A DNA stretch of 16,305 nt from PFJX01 sp038215555 (GTDB lineage Bacteria > Pseudomonadota > Gammaproteobacteria > Burkholderiales > Thiobacillaceae), in the NCBI GenBank assembly GCA_038215555.1, contig JBBQQT010000076.1, forward strand, positions 1 to 16,305, written 5' to 3'. The translations under genes and the position numbers were made by a program. The stretch's first letter is position 1. Every line of letters begins with the position of its first letter. Shown here piece by piece: positions 6,667 to 13,757 of the stretch. The notes beneath the pieces were generated by a model. That model made no database searches. It worked only from the letters and a program-made list of their open reading frames with translations, and was not told the origin of the DNA.

Positions 6667-7508
6667 TGTGGAATCCCACCTCGCCTGCCTTGCCCAAGGC
6701 CAAGAAGTCGCTTGGTCAGCATTTTCTCGTCGATCAGCATTACATCGCGCGCATTGTCGCGGCGATTCGGCCCGAGGCCGCTGATCGCATGGTCGAAATC
6801 GGTCCCGGTCCAGGCGCGCTGACTCGGCCGCTGCTGGAAACACTGCCGCATCTGGATGTCGTGGAAGTGGATCGCGAAATGGTGGCGCGCTTGCAGGCCG
6901 AGTTTCCGGTTGAGCGCCTCAGCGTGCATTCGGTTGATGCGCTGGTGTACGACTTTGCCAGTCTTGGCCCAGGCCTGCGCGTGGTCGGCAATCTGCCGTA
7001 CAACATTTCTTCGCCGCTACTGTTTCATCTGGCGACCAGCGCCGAGTCGATCATCGACATGACTTTCATGTTGCAGAAGGAGGTCGTCTACCGCATGGCC
7101 GCTGCATCCGATACGCCGGATTACGGCCGCCTGTCGGTGATGTTGCAGTCGCGCTTCAAAGTCACCAAGTTGTTCAACGTGCCACCGGGCGCGTTCCAGC
7201 CGCCGCCGAAAGTCGATTCCGCTATCGTGCGTCTGGTTCCGCTCGCTTTGGCAGAGGTGCCATATCGCGATGCGAAGGTGTTTGCCGAAGTCGTGGCACG
7301 CGCTTTTGGTCAGCGCCGCAAGACTTTGCGCAATACCTTGCGAGGCTGGGTTGATGAGGCGCTGTTTAACGAGCTCGGCATTGATCCGCGCCGGCGTGGC
7401 GAAACCTTGACAGTGGTCGAGTTCGCCGCACTGGCTAATCGGTTGAACCCCATCCGGTTGAACCCATCTGGTAGCAACCTGTCGCCAATCAAAGAATGTG
7501 ATGACTGA
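6663..7508 (+). CDS. rsmA: 16S rRNA (adenine1518/1519-N6)-dimethyltransferase
   Basis: RsmA (KsgA) uses S-adenosylmethionine to dimethylate two adjacent adenines in the helix-45 loop of 16S rRNA late in 30S assembly. The 281-residue protein shows KKSLGQHFLVD (residues 14-24), the SAM motif VEIGPGPGALT (44-54), the acidic EVD after strand 2 (68-70), catalytic motif NLPY (110-113), and the C-terminal-domain blocks FQPPPKVDSAIVRL and AFGQRRKTLRNTL. The start is ATGATG: 6663 overlaps the pdxA stop as ATGA and 6666 is the alternative, so translation is coupled. The last 22 or so residues form a tail beyond the usual end and include a small duplication (RLNP twice). It overlaps ccoI by eight bases. 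pdxA-rsmA is a familiar pair in proteobacteria, but ccoI as a coupled third gene is not. Confidence 0.97.
   Translation: MMWNPTSPALPKAKKSLGQHFLVDQHYIARIVAAIRPEAADRMVEIGPGPGALTRPLLETLPHLDVVEVDREMVARLQAEFPVERLSVHSVDALVYDFASLGPGLRVVGNLPYNISSPLLFHLATSAESIIDMTFMLQKEVVYRMAAASDTPDYGRLSVMLQSRFKVTKLFNVPPGAFQPPPKVDSAIVRLVPLALAEVPYRDAKVFAEVVARAFGQRRKTLRNTLRGWVDEALFNELGIDPRRRGETLTVVEFAALANRLNPIRLNPSGSNLSPIKECDD
7440..7469 (+). repeat. Short tandem duplication in the 3' end of rsmA
   Basis: Two adjacent 15-base units begin with the same 11 bases, CGGTTGAACCC (7440-7450 and 7455-7465). They encode RLNPI and RLNPS, in frame, in the C-terminal tail of RsmA. This looks like replication slippage in a region under little constraint. 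Confidence 0.7.
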
Positions 7509-9930
7509 ATCCAACCCTGAAGCCTGCTTCCATTGTGGCGAGCCGGTGCCGTCTGGCGCCAAGTATTTCATTCTCTATCAGGGGGGCAATCAGCCGGCGT
7601 GTTGCATTGGTTGCCAGGCAGTGGGGCAGACCATCATCGACTCCGGCAATGCCGATTACTACCGCTTGCGAACTGATTTGCCGAAGACGGCCGAGGCGGC
7701 GCTGGAGGAGTTGAAGAATCTCAAGCTGTACGACTTGCCGGAAGTGCAGGGCAGTTTCGTCAAGAGCGAAGGAGCCGATGGACAAATCCGGGAAGCGAAT
7801 CTGATCCTCGAAGGCATCGTCTGCGCGGCTTGCGTCTGGCTTAACGAGCGGCATCTGCATCAATTGCCCGGTGTGTTGGCGGCGGATATCAACTTTTCCA
7901 CGCGTCGGGCCAGGGTGCGCTGGGATGACAGCCGCATTCATCTGTCCGACATTCTGAAGAGCGTCCAGGATATTGGCTATCTGGCTTATCCCTTCGATGC
8001 TGGTCGCCAGGAAGAACTGTTCCGCAAGGAGCGGGAAACCGCGATACGTCGCCTGGCTATCGCCGGGCTGGGCATGATGCAGGTGATGATGTATGCGGTG
8101 CCGGCCTATATGGCAGAAGAAGGCACGATGACGCCCGACATCGAGGCGTTGATGCGTTTTGCCAGCCTGATATTGACCACGCCAGTGGTCTTTTTTTCTG
8201 CCTGGCCGTTTTTTCAGGGTGCCTGGCGCGATCTGAAGCTGAAGCGGGCCGGCATGGATGTGCCGGTTGCACTCGGTGTCGGCGCGGCCTATACGGCCAG
8301 CATCTATGGCACGTTCATCGGCAGTTCGGAGGTGTATTTCGATGCCGTGACGATGTTTGTGTTCTTCCTTCTCACCGGCCGATTCCTGGAAATGAGCGCC
8401 CGCAAGCAGTCGGCAGAAGCGGCGGAAAGTCTGATCAAGCTGATTCCGGCGGCGGCGATGCGCTTGCCAGGTTACCCAGCGACAAGGGAAGAAGAAATGG
8501 TGGCGGCGGTCAAGTTGATGGCTGGGGATCATGTTCTGATTGGCCCGGGCGAAAGCTTTCCGGCTGACGGCAGTGTGGTGGAGGGCTATTCCAGCGTCGA
8601 TGAATCGCTTTTGACGGGCGAATCGATGCCGGTGACCAAGCATGCCGCGAGTTTGGTCATTGGCGGAACGATCAATCTGGAAAGCCCATTAGTAGTGAAG
8701 GTGGAAAAAGTGGGCTCGGATACCGTGCTGTCCAGCATCGTGCGTCTGCTCGATCGCGCTCTGGCCGAAAAGCCGAGGCTGGCGCAGATTGCCGACCGTG
8801 TCGCGGGTTGGTTCGTCTTAATGTTGCTGTTGGTGGCGGCGAGCGTGGCTGGCATCTGGTATTGGGTTGATCCAACTAAAGCCTTCTGGATTACGGTGTC
8901 TGTGCTGGTGGTGTCATGTCCGTGTGCGCTTGCGCTGGCGACGCCGGCGGCTTTGACCGCAGCCCTCGGACGCTTGACCCGGCTTGGTTTGTTGTCGACC
9001 CGTGGGCACGCGTTGGAAACCCTGGCGCATGCGACTGATTTTGTGTTTGACAAGACCGGGACGTTGACGACCGGGCAGTTCAGTTTGCTGGATATGGAAG
9101 TGCTGCGCACTGATCGCGCCAATGTGCTGGCGCTGGCGCAAGCGCTGGAGCAAGGGGCGACGCATCCGCTGGCATCGGCTCTGCGCGAAGCGGCGGGGCC
9201 GGCTGATTTAGCCGCAGACAATCTGATTTATATCCCCGGGCGCGGCGTTACCGGTCAGATTGGCGGGCAAACCTATCGCTTGGGCGCGCCGGAATTCATT
9301 GGTGCAGCACCATCACCCGCTCGCTTCAGGGTCGGCGTTTCGCTGGTCGGTCTGGCAGATGACTCGGGTGTCCTGGCCTGGTTTGCATTGGGGGATGCCC
9401 CCAGGTTGCAGGCACATCAGTTGATCGATGAGTTGAAGGGGCTGGGCGTTCGCATTCATCTCTATTCCGGCGACCGTGATGAAAATGTCCAGGCCTTGGC
9501 GCGCGAACTCGGTATCGATGATGCGCGCGGCGGTATGTTGCCGCAGGACAAGCTGGATGCGGTGAAAGTCTTGCAAAAGGCAGGTTCGATTGTTGCGATG
9601 ACCGGAGACGGTGTCAACGACGCGCCGGTGTTGGCGCAGGCGCAAGTCTCGATTGCGGTCGATCAGGGCGCGGAAGCAGCCCAGGCAGCCGCCGACATGG
9701 TGTTGCTCTCGACCGAAATCGGCCGTCTCGCTGATGGCGTCAAACTGGCACGCAAGACGCAGGGCGTGATTCGGCAGAATCTGGCCTGGTCGGTGGTGTA
9801 TAACGTTTTCGCTATCCCTGCAGCCGCTCTCGGCTATGTGACGCCCTGGATGGCCGGCATCGGGATGTCGCTTTCCTCGTTGCTGGTCGTGCTGAATGCG
9901 ATGCGCTTGTCCCGTATCAGTAAAAATTGA
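7501..9930 (+). CDS. ccoI: Copper-translocating P1B-type ATPase for cbb3 oxidase assembly
   Basis: CcoI (FixI) exports Cu(I) across the inner membrane to supply the CuB centre of CcoN. The 809-residue protein begins with a cysteine-rich region (Cys9-x2-Cys12, then Cys34, Cys35 and Cys38) seen in P-type ATPases of this kind. A metal-binding HMA domain follows with GIVCAAC (Cys108, Cys111). Then come eight predicted membrane segments, the actuator TGES (372-375), the membrane metal motif Cys473-Pro-Cys475, the phosphorylated Asp517 in DKTGTLT, His555-Pro556, and the hinge GDGVND (702-707). The ATG at 7501 is used; a GTG at 7498 is an alternative. It overlaps rsmA by eight bases with no promoter gap, so it is probably translated from the pdxA-rsmA transcript. 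The adjacent ccoS and ccoN support CcoI over the general copper exporter CopA. Confidence 0.95.
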   Translation: MTESNPEACFHCGEPVPSGAKYFILYQGGNQPACCIGCQAVGQTIIDSGNADYYRLRTDLPKTAEAALEELKNLKLYDLPEVQGSFVKSEGADGQIREANLILEGIVCAACVWLNERHLHQLPGVLAADINFSTRRARVRWDDSRIHLSDILKSVQDIGYLAYPFDAGRQEELFRKERETAIRRLAIAGLGMMQVMMYAVPAYMAEEGTMTPDIEALMRFASLILTTPVVFFSAWPFFQGAWRDLKLKRAGMDVPVALGVGAAYTASIYGTFIGSSEVYFDAVTMFVFFLLTGRFLEMSARKQSAEAAESLIKLIPAAAMRLPGYPATREEEMVAAVKLMAGDHVLIGPGESFPADGSVVEGYSSVDESLLTGESMPVTKHAASLVIGGTINLESPLVVKVEKVGSDTVLSSIVRLLDRALAEKPRLAQIADRVAGWFVLMLLLVAASVAGIWYWVDPTKAFWITVSVLVVSCPCALALATPAALTAALGRLTRLGLLSTRGHALETLAHATDFVFDKTGTLTTGQFSLLDMEVLRTDRANVLALAQALEQGATHPLASALREAAGPADLAADNLIYIPGRGVTGQIGGQTYRLGAPEFIGAAPSPARFRVGVSLVGLADDSGVLAWFALGDAPRLQAHQLIDELKGLGVRIHLYSGDRDENVQALARELGIDDARGGMLPQDKLDAVKVLQKAGSIVAMTGDGVNDAPVLAQAQVSIAVDQGAEAAQAAADMVLLSTEIGRLADGVKLARKTQGVIRQNLAWSVVYNVFAIPAAALGYVTPWMAGIGMSLSSLLVVLNAMRLSRISKN

Positions 9931-9964
9931 ATGTGATGGGTCATAAGGAATTTTGATTATCTCT

Positions 9965-9978
9965 TTGACCTAGGTCAC
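9965..9978. promoter_or_regulatory. CRP/FNR-family operator upstream of ccoS
   Basis: TTGACCTAGGTCAC contains the perfect palindrome TGACCTAGGTCA. It matches the FNR pattern TTGAT-N4-ATCAA at 7 of 10 positions. It matches the CRP pattern TGTGA-N6-TCACA (9964-9979) at 9 of 10. The centre is about 40 bases before the ccoS ATG at 10012. A -10-like TTAATA is at 9996-10001. Which regulator binds cannot be read from the sequence. Confidence 0.6.
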
Positions 9979-10011
9979 AAATACTATGCGGCAACTTAAT
10001 AAAGCCAGCCT

Positions 10012-10212
10012 ATGGACATTCTCTATCTATTGATCCCACTCAGCTTGGTCTTCGTCGCCATTATCGCTATCGTTTTTCTGTGGGCGGTCAAGAGCGGGCA
10101 ATTTGAAGATATGGAGGGTCCCGCTCACCGGATACTGATGGATGATGAATCGCCTAGCCCAGCTTCAAAAATTTTATCTTCAGAGCAACAAAACGATATA
10201 AGTCCGCGTTGA
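10012..10212 (+). CDS. ccoS: cbb3-type oxidase maturation protein CcoS
   Basis: CcoS is a small membrane protein needed for placing haem b and CuB into the catalytic subunit CcoN. The 66-residue product has one membrane segment (about residues 5-26, LYLLIPLSLVFVAIIAIVFLWA). It is followed by the signature WAVKSGQFEDMEGPAHRILMDD, which defines the family, and then a short polar tail. The ATG at 10012 gives the conserved MDILYLLIP start; the ribosome binding site is weak. It sits 81 bases after ccoI behind its own CRP/FNR-type palindrome, and its stop codon overlaps the FNR box in front of ccoN. Confidence 0.95.
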   Translation: MDILYLLIPLSLVFVAIIAIVFLWAVKSGQFEDMEGPAHRILMDDESPSPASKILSSEQQNDISPR

Positions 10213-10222
10213 CATATATCAA
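10209..10222. promoter_or_regulatory. FNR/ANR box upstream of ccoNOQP
   Basis: TTGACATATATCAA matches TTGAT-N4-ATCAA at 9 of 10 positions. The centre is at 10215.5. A -10-like TTTATT at 10248-10253 would place the start near 10257-10260, close to the -41.5 spacing of FNR-activated promoters. The box overlaps the ccoS stop codon. FNR/ANR control of ccoNOQP is well established in proteobacteria and explains induction at low oxygen. Confidence 0.8.
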
Positions 10223-10299
10223 GTGTCTATTTAGGATTTGAATGTCGTTTATTCGGCGTTCGTTTTTCAACCCAGCCTGTAACACTTAAGGAGACCCGT

Positions 10300-11730
10300 A
10301 TGGAAGCAACATACAACTATAAGGTCGTCCGCCAGTTCGCCATCATGACTATCGTGTGGGGAATTGTCGGGATGCTGGTGGGCGTTATTCTTGCCGCCCA
10401 GCTCATCTGGCCTACGATGACCGAAGCTCTGGGCCCCTTGGCGCCCTATCTTTCCTACGGGCGTATCCGGCCCTTGCATACCAACGCGGTGATCTTTGCG
10501 TTTGGTGGTTCGGCGCTGTTTGCCACCTCGCTCTACGTCGTGCAGCGAACGTGTCAGACGCGAGTATTGTCCGACGGCCTGGCTTCCTTTGTCTTCTGGG
10601 GCTGGCAACTGGTTATTCTTCTTGCCGCGATTACCTTGCCGATGGGTTTTACCAGCAGCAAGGAATACGCTGAACTGGAATGGCCGATCGATATCCTGAT
10701 CGCAGTCGTCTGGGTCGCTTATGGCGTGCTGTTCTTCGGCACCATCATGAAGCGCAAAACCCAGCACATCTATGTGGCAAACTGGTTCTTCGGCGCATAT
10801 ATCGTGACCATCGCGTTGCTGCACATCGTCAACAGTGCTGAATTGCCGGTTACGCTAACCAAGTCCTACTCTGCCTACGCTGGCGTGCATGACGCTATGG
10901 TGCAGTGGTGGTACGGCCATAACGCGGTCGGTTTCTTCCTGACCACCGCCTTCCTGGGCATGATGTATTACTTCATCCCGAAGCAGGCTGGACGTCCGAT
11001 TTTCTCCTATCGTCTGTCCATCGTTCACTTCTGGGCGCTGAACTTCATCTACATGTGGGCCGGCCCGCACCACCTGATGTACACCGCGTTGCCTGATTGG
11101 GCTCAATCTCTCGGCATGGTGTTCTCTTTGATGCTCCTCGCTCCCTCCTGGGGCGGCATGATGAACGGCATCATGACCTTGTCCGGCGCCTGGCATAAGC
11201 TGCGTACCGATCCGATCTTGAAGTTCCTGATCACCGCGATGTCGTTCTATGGCATGTCGACCTTCGAAGGTCCGATGATGTCGGTGAAGACCGTCAATGC
11301 CTTGTCTCACTATACTGAATGGACCATCGGTCACGTCCACTCCGGTGCATTGGGTTGGGTGGCGATGATCTCGATCGGTTCTCTGTATCACCTCATCCCA
11401 CGTCTGTTTGGTCGTGAAGAGATGTTCAGCGTCAAGTTGATCAATACGCACTTCTGGATGTCCACCATCGGCGTCGTGCTGTATATCGTCGCGCTGTGGA
11501 TCGCCGGTGTCGCGCAAGGCCTGATGTGGCGTGCAACCAACTCTGACGGCACGCTGACCTACAGCTTCGCTCAGTCGGTCAATGCCATGTATCCGTTCTA
11601 TACCATCCGACTGATCGGCGGCGCGCTGTTCTTCGCCGGCATGTTGCTGATGGCATACAACGTCTGGAAAACCATCGCTGCGGGCAAGGCAGTCAACGAT
11701 GCCCGTATCCCCCAAGCCGTTGCGGCCTGA
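10300..11730 (+). CDS. ccoN: cbb3-type cytochrome c oxidase subunit I
   Basis: CcoN is the catalytic subunit that reduces O2 to water and pumps protons at very low oxygen. The 476-residue protein is hydrophobic throughout, with about 12 membrane helices. The ligands are all in place: His60 (RPLHTNAVIF) and His347 for low-spin haem b, His345 for haem b3 (IGHVHSGALGW), and His207 (YGHNAVGF), His257 and His258 (GPHHLMYT) for CuB. Tyr251, which crosslinks to a CuB histidine in the cbb3 structure, and Glu323 (TFEGPMM) are present too. Numbering agrees with the Pseudomonas stutzeri protein to within two residues. The start follows TAAGGAGA (10287-10294) by five bases. It is the first gene of ccoNOQP, behind the FNR box at 10209-10222. 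Confidence 0.98.
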   Translation: MEATYNYKVVRQFAIMTIVWGIVGMLVGVILAAQLIWPTMTEALGPLAPYLSYGRIRPLHTNAVIFAFGGSALFATSLYVVQRTCQTRVLSDGLASFVFWGWQLVILLAAITLPMGFTSSKEYAELEWPIDILIAVVWVAYGVLFFGTIMKRKTQHIYVANWFFGAYIVTIALLHIVNSAELPVTLTKSYSAYAGVHDAMVQWWYGHNAVGFFLTTAFLGMMYYFIPKQAGRPIFSYRLSIVHFWALNFIYMWAGPHHLMYTALPDWAQSLGMVFSLMLLAPSWGGMMNGIMTLSGAWHKLRTDPILKFLITAMSFYGMSTFEGPMMSVKTVNALSHYTEWTIGHVHSGALGWVAMISIGSLYHLIPRLFGREEMFSVKLINTHFWMSTIGVVLYIVALWIAGVAQGLMWRATNSDGTLTYSFAQSVNAMYPFYTIRLIGGALFFAGMLLMAYNVWKTIAAGKAVNDARIPQAVAA

Positions 11731-11748
11731 TGAACAAGGAGACTGAAC

Positions 11749-12363
11749 ATGTTTTCGCATAAGGCGCTAGAAAAGAACATCGGCTGGCTGATGGTGCTGT
11801 CGTTTATCGTTGTCTCGGTGGGCGGGTTGGTACAGATCGTGCCCCTGTTCTTCCAGAAGTCGACTACGCAACCGGTGGATGGCCTCAAGCCTTATACCGC
11901 GCTGGAACTGACCGGTCGTGATATCTATATTCGTGAAGGTTGCGTCGGTTGCCATTCGCAGATGGTGCGTCCGTTTCGTGCAGAAACTGAGCGTTATGGT
12001 CACTTCTCGGTGGCGGGCGAATTCACCTATGACCGCCCGTTCCTTTGGGGGTCCAAGCGAACCGGTCCAGATCTGCATCGCGTAGGCGGCCGTTATTCCG
12101 ACAACTGGCATTACACCCATATGATGAATCCGCGTGATGTGGTGCCCGAGTCGAACATGCCCGCCTATCCTTGGCTGGCTGATGCCGCGGCAGATGCGAA
12201 TACCATCCAGCAGAAGATGACTGTGCTGAAAAACTGGGCTGGTCATCCGTATACGGATGAGGAAATCGCTGCGGCGCCAGAGATGTTGAAAGACAAGACC
12301 GAGATGGATGCGCTGATCGCCTACCTGCAGGTTCTGGGCACCCACGCACCGAAGGCCAAGTGA
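11749..12363 (+). CDS. ccoO: cbb3-type cytochrome c oxidase subunit II (mono-haem cytochrome c)
   Basis: CcoO is a membrane-anchored cytochrome c that passes electrons from CcoP to CcoN. The 204-residue protein has one N-terminal membrane anchor (about residues 11-34) and the haem c site Cys65-x2-Cys68-His69 (EGCVGCHSQMVRPF). The cytochrome domain carries conserved blocks GxxxYDRPFLWGSKRTGPDLHRVGG and ESNMPAYPWL, the latter probably with the axial methionine. The ATG at 11749 follows AAGGAGA (11736-11742) by six bases. It begins 18 bases after ccoN and is separated from ccoQ by a single base, so the genes are surely cotranscribed. Confidence 0.97.
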   Translation: MFSHKALEKNIGWLMVLSFIVVSVGGLVQIVPLFFQKSTTQPVDGLKPYTALELTGRDIYIREGCVGCHSQMVRPFRAETERYGHFSVAGEFTYDRPFLWGSKRTGPDLHRVGGRYSDNWHYTHMMNPRDVVPESNMPAYPWLADAAADANTIQQKMTVLKNWAGHPYTDEEIAAAPEMLKDKTEMDALIAYLQVLGTHAPKAK

Positions 12364-12364
12364 T

Positions 12365-12526
12365 ATGGATGCGGGTCTTATTAGCTCTGTGGTTACCGTA
12401 ATTTTCCTGGTGCTGTTCATCGCCATTGTCGTTTGGGCGTTCTACAGCGGTAACAAGAAGAGATTTGAAGACGCTGGCAATCTTCCCTTCCAGGAAGATG
12501 CCAGCGAGACCCGCAAACCAGATTGA
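12365..12526 (+). CDS. ccoQ: cbb3-type oxidase small subunit CcoQ
   Basis: This is a 53-residue protein with one membrane helix (about residues 6-26, ISSVVTVIFLVLFIAIVVWAF), then YSGNKKRFEDAGNLPFQED. The W-x3-Y/F-S-x-N/K-K-x-x-F-E-x-A pattern after the helix and the position between ccoO and ccoP identify CcoQ. It stabilises the CcoP-CcoNO interaction and is not needed for catalysis. The start lies one base after the ccoO stop, so translation is probably coupled. No separate ribosome binding site is visible beyond the end of ccoO. Confidence 0.93.
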   Translation: MDAGLISSVVTVIFLVLFIAIVVWAFYSGNKKRFEDAGNLPFQEDASETRKPD

Positions 12527-12567
12527 CCAGGCGTCTATTTCAATAGTCGGTTCATTAGGAGAGACAC

Positions 12568-13563
12568 ATGATTGAAGGATATGCGGTACCCGACTTCATC
12601 AGCGATTTCTGGCATTACTACATTGCTGCGATCACTGTTGCCGGTATTTTGTTTTCCCTCTGGGTGTTGAAGAGCCAGAGCGTTGTGAAACCACTTGCCC
12701 CTGGCGAGTCGGCCGAACTGATGCACCCCACCTGGGATGGTGACTTGCAGGAATTGAACAATCCGCTGCCCCGTTGGTGGATGTGGTTGTTCTATCTGTT
12801 GATCCTGTTCGGCATCGTTTACCTGGTTCTCTATCCCGGCATGGGGAAATTTCAAGGTGTGCTGGGGTGGTCGTCCGCAAAAGAATGGCAGGAAGAAAAA
12901 ATCCGTGTCGATGCCGAGTTCGACAAGGTGTTCCAGCCGTTTGCCGGTATGGACATCATGGCGGTTGCGGCAGATCCGACGGCCAAAAAAATGGGCCAAC
13001 ACCTTTTTCTGACCTACTGTTCTCAGTGTCATGGTTCCAGTGGCCAGGGTGGCGCCGGTTTCCCGAATCTGACCGACAACTTGTGGTTGCTCGGCGGTAC
13101 GCCGGACGACATCAAGAGAACGTTGGAGAACGGCATCGTCGGGGAAATGCCTGCTGGTCTGGCTGGAGATGAGCAGGGTGCCAAGGAAGTCGCCAATTAC
13201 GTGCTGGCGCTGGGTGGTAAACAGCATGACGCGTCACTGGCCGCCTCCGGCAAGGAAAAGTATGCAGCTTGCGCGGGTTGTCACGGTGAAGACGGCAAGG
13301 GCATGCCCGCCGCCGGCTTCCCGAACATCGTTGACGATGCCTGGCAGTACGGAGGTAGTGAAGCAGCCATCATCGAGAGCCTCGTCAAGGGTCGCAAAGG
13401 CGGTATGCCGGCGCAGCTGGAATTGCTTGGCGCTAACAAGCTGCATTTGCTGACGGCGTATGTCTGGGGTCTCGGCGGCGGTCAACAGCCAGTTGTCGAA
13501 CCGGTGGCAGAAATGAAGGAAGCGCCGGTTGAAGGCATGCCGGCACCAGCACAAGCGCAATAA
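12568..13563 (+). CDS. ccoP: cbb3-type cytochrome c oxidase subunit III (di-haem cytochrome c)
   Basis: CcoP receives electrons from soluble or membrane cytochromes c and hands them to CcoO. The 331-residue protein has two N-terminal membrane segments (about 16-35 and 70-90), the two-helix form of CcoP. Between them is the conserved loop HPTWDGDLQELNNPLPRWW. Two cytochrome c domains follow, with haem sites Cys151-x2-Cys154-His155 (CSQCH) and Cys235-x2-Cys238-His239 (CAGCH). MPAGL and MPAQL provide likely axial methionines. A 25-residue Pro/Ala/Glu-rich tail ends the protein. The start at 12568 has TAGGAGAG just upstream. It is 41 bases after ccoQ and is the last gene of ccoNOQP before a structured gap. 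Confidence 0.97.
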   Translation: MIEGYAVPDFISDFWHYYIAAITVAGILFSLWVLKSQSVVKPLAPGESAELMHPTWDGDLQELNNPLPRWWMWLFYLLILFGIVYLVLYPGMGKFQGVLGWSSAKEWQEEKIRVDAEFDKVFQPFAGMDIMAVAADPTAKKMGQHLFLTYCSQCHGSSGQGGAGFPNLTDNLWLLGGTPDDIKRTLENGIVGEMPAGLAGDEQGAKEVANYVLALGGKQHDASLAASGKEKYAACAGCHGEDGKGMPAAGFPNIVDDAWQYGGSEAAIIESLVKGRKGGMPAQLELLGANKLHLLTAYVWGLGGGQQPVVEPVAEMKEAPVEGMPAPAQAQ

Positions 13564-13580
13564 CGCGTTTCCAGTATGAC

Positions 13581-13647
13581 TCCGGGTCCGACTCAATCAG
13601 GTCGGTCCCGGAAGCAAGCCGGTTTCGAAAGCCGATTTGCTTCCGGG
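13581..13647 (+). promoter_or_regulatory. Two mutually exclusive hairpins in the ccoP-ccoG gap
   Basis: Hairpin 1: TCCGGGTCCGAC (13581-13592) pairs with GTCGGTCCCGGA (13601-13612), 11 of 12 bp, with an 8-base loop. Hairpin 2: CCCGGAAGCAA (13607-13617) pairs perfectly with TTGCTTCCGGG (13637-13647) around 19 bases. CCCGGA (13607-13612) is shared, so only one can form fully at a time. Neither has a T-run. They may protect the ccoNOQP message, mark a processing site, or act as a switch; the role is inferred. Confidence 0.65.
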
Positions 13648-13710
13648 TAAGAATTCGGGTGGTGAGCGCGATGGTCGTCGGCAGGATATTCCTCCCATCA
13701 GGCATGCGCG

Positions 13711-13724
13711 TTGCTGTCAATCAA
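13711..13724. promoter_or_regulatory. Candidate FNR/ANR box upstream of ccoG
   Basis: TTGCTGTCAATCAA matches TTGAT-N4-ATCAA at 9 of 10 positions, the one mismatch being C at position 4. Its centre (13717.5) is only about 40 bases before the ccoG start. A usual -41.5 arrangement would therefore put transcription at the start codon itself. It may act from an unusual position or be fortuitous. Confidence 0.4.
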
Positions 13725-13757
13725 GCTCGATTGCAGTAATGAATATTGAGGTGTGAA

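Noticed and set aside
7489..8643. Minus-strand open frame of 384 codons opposite ccoI
   Set aside because: Composition is typical of antisense shadow and it covers conserved ccoI motifs.
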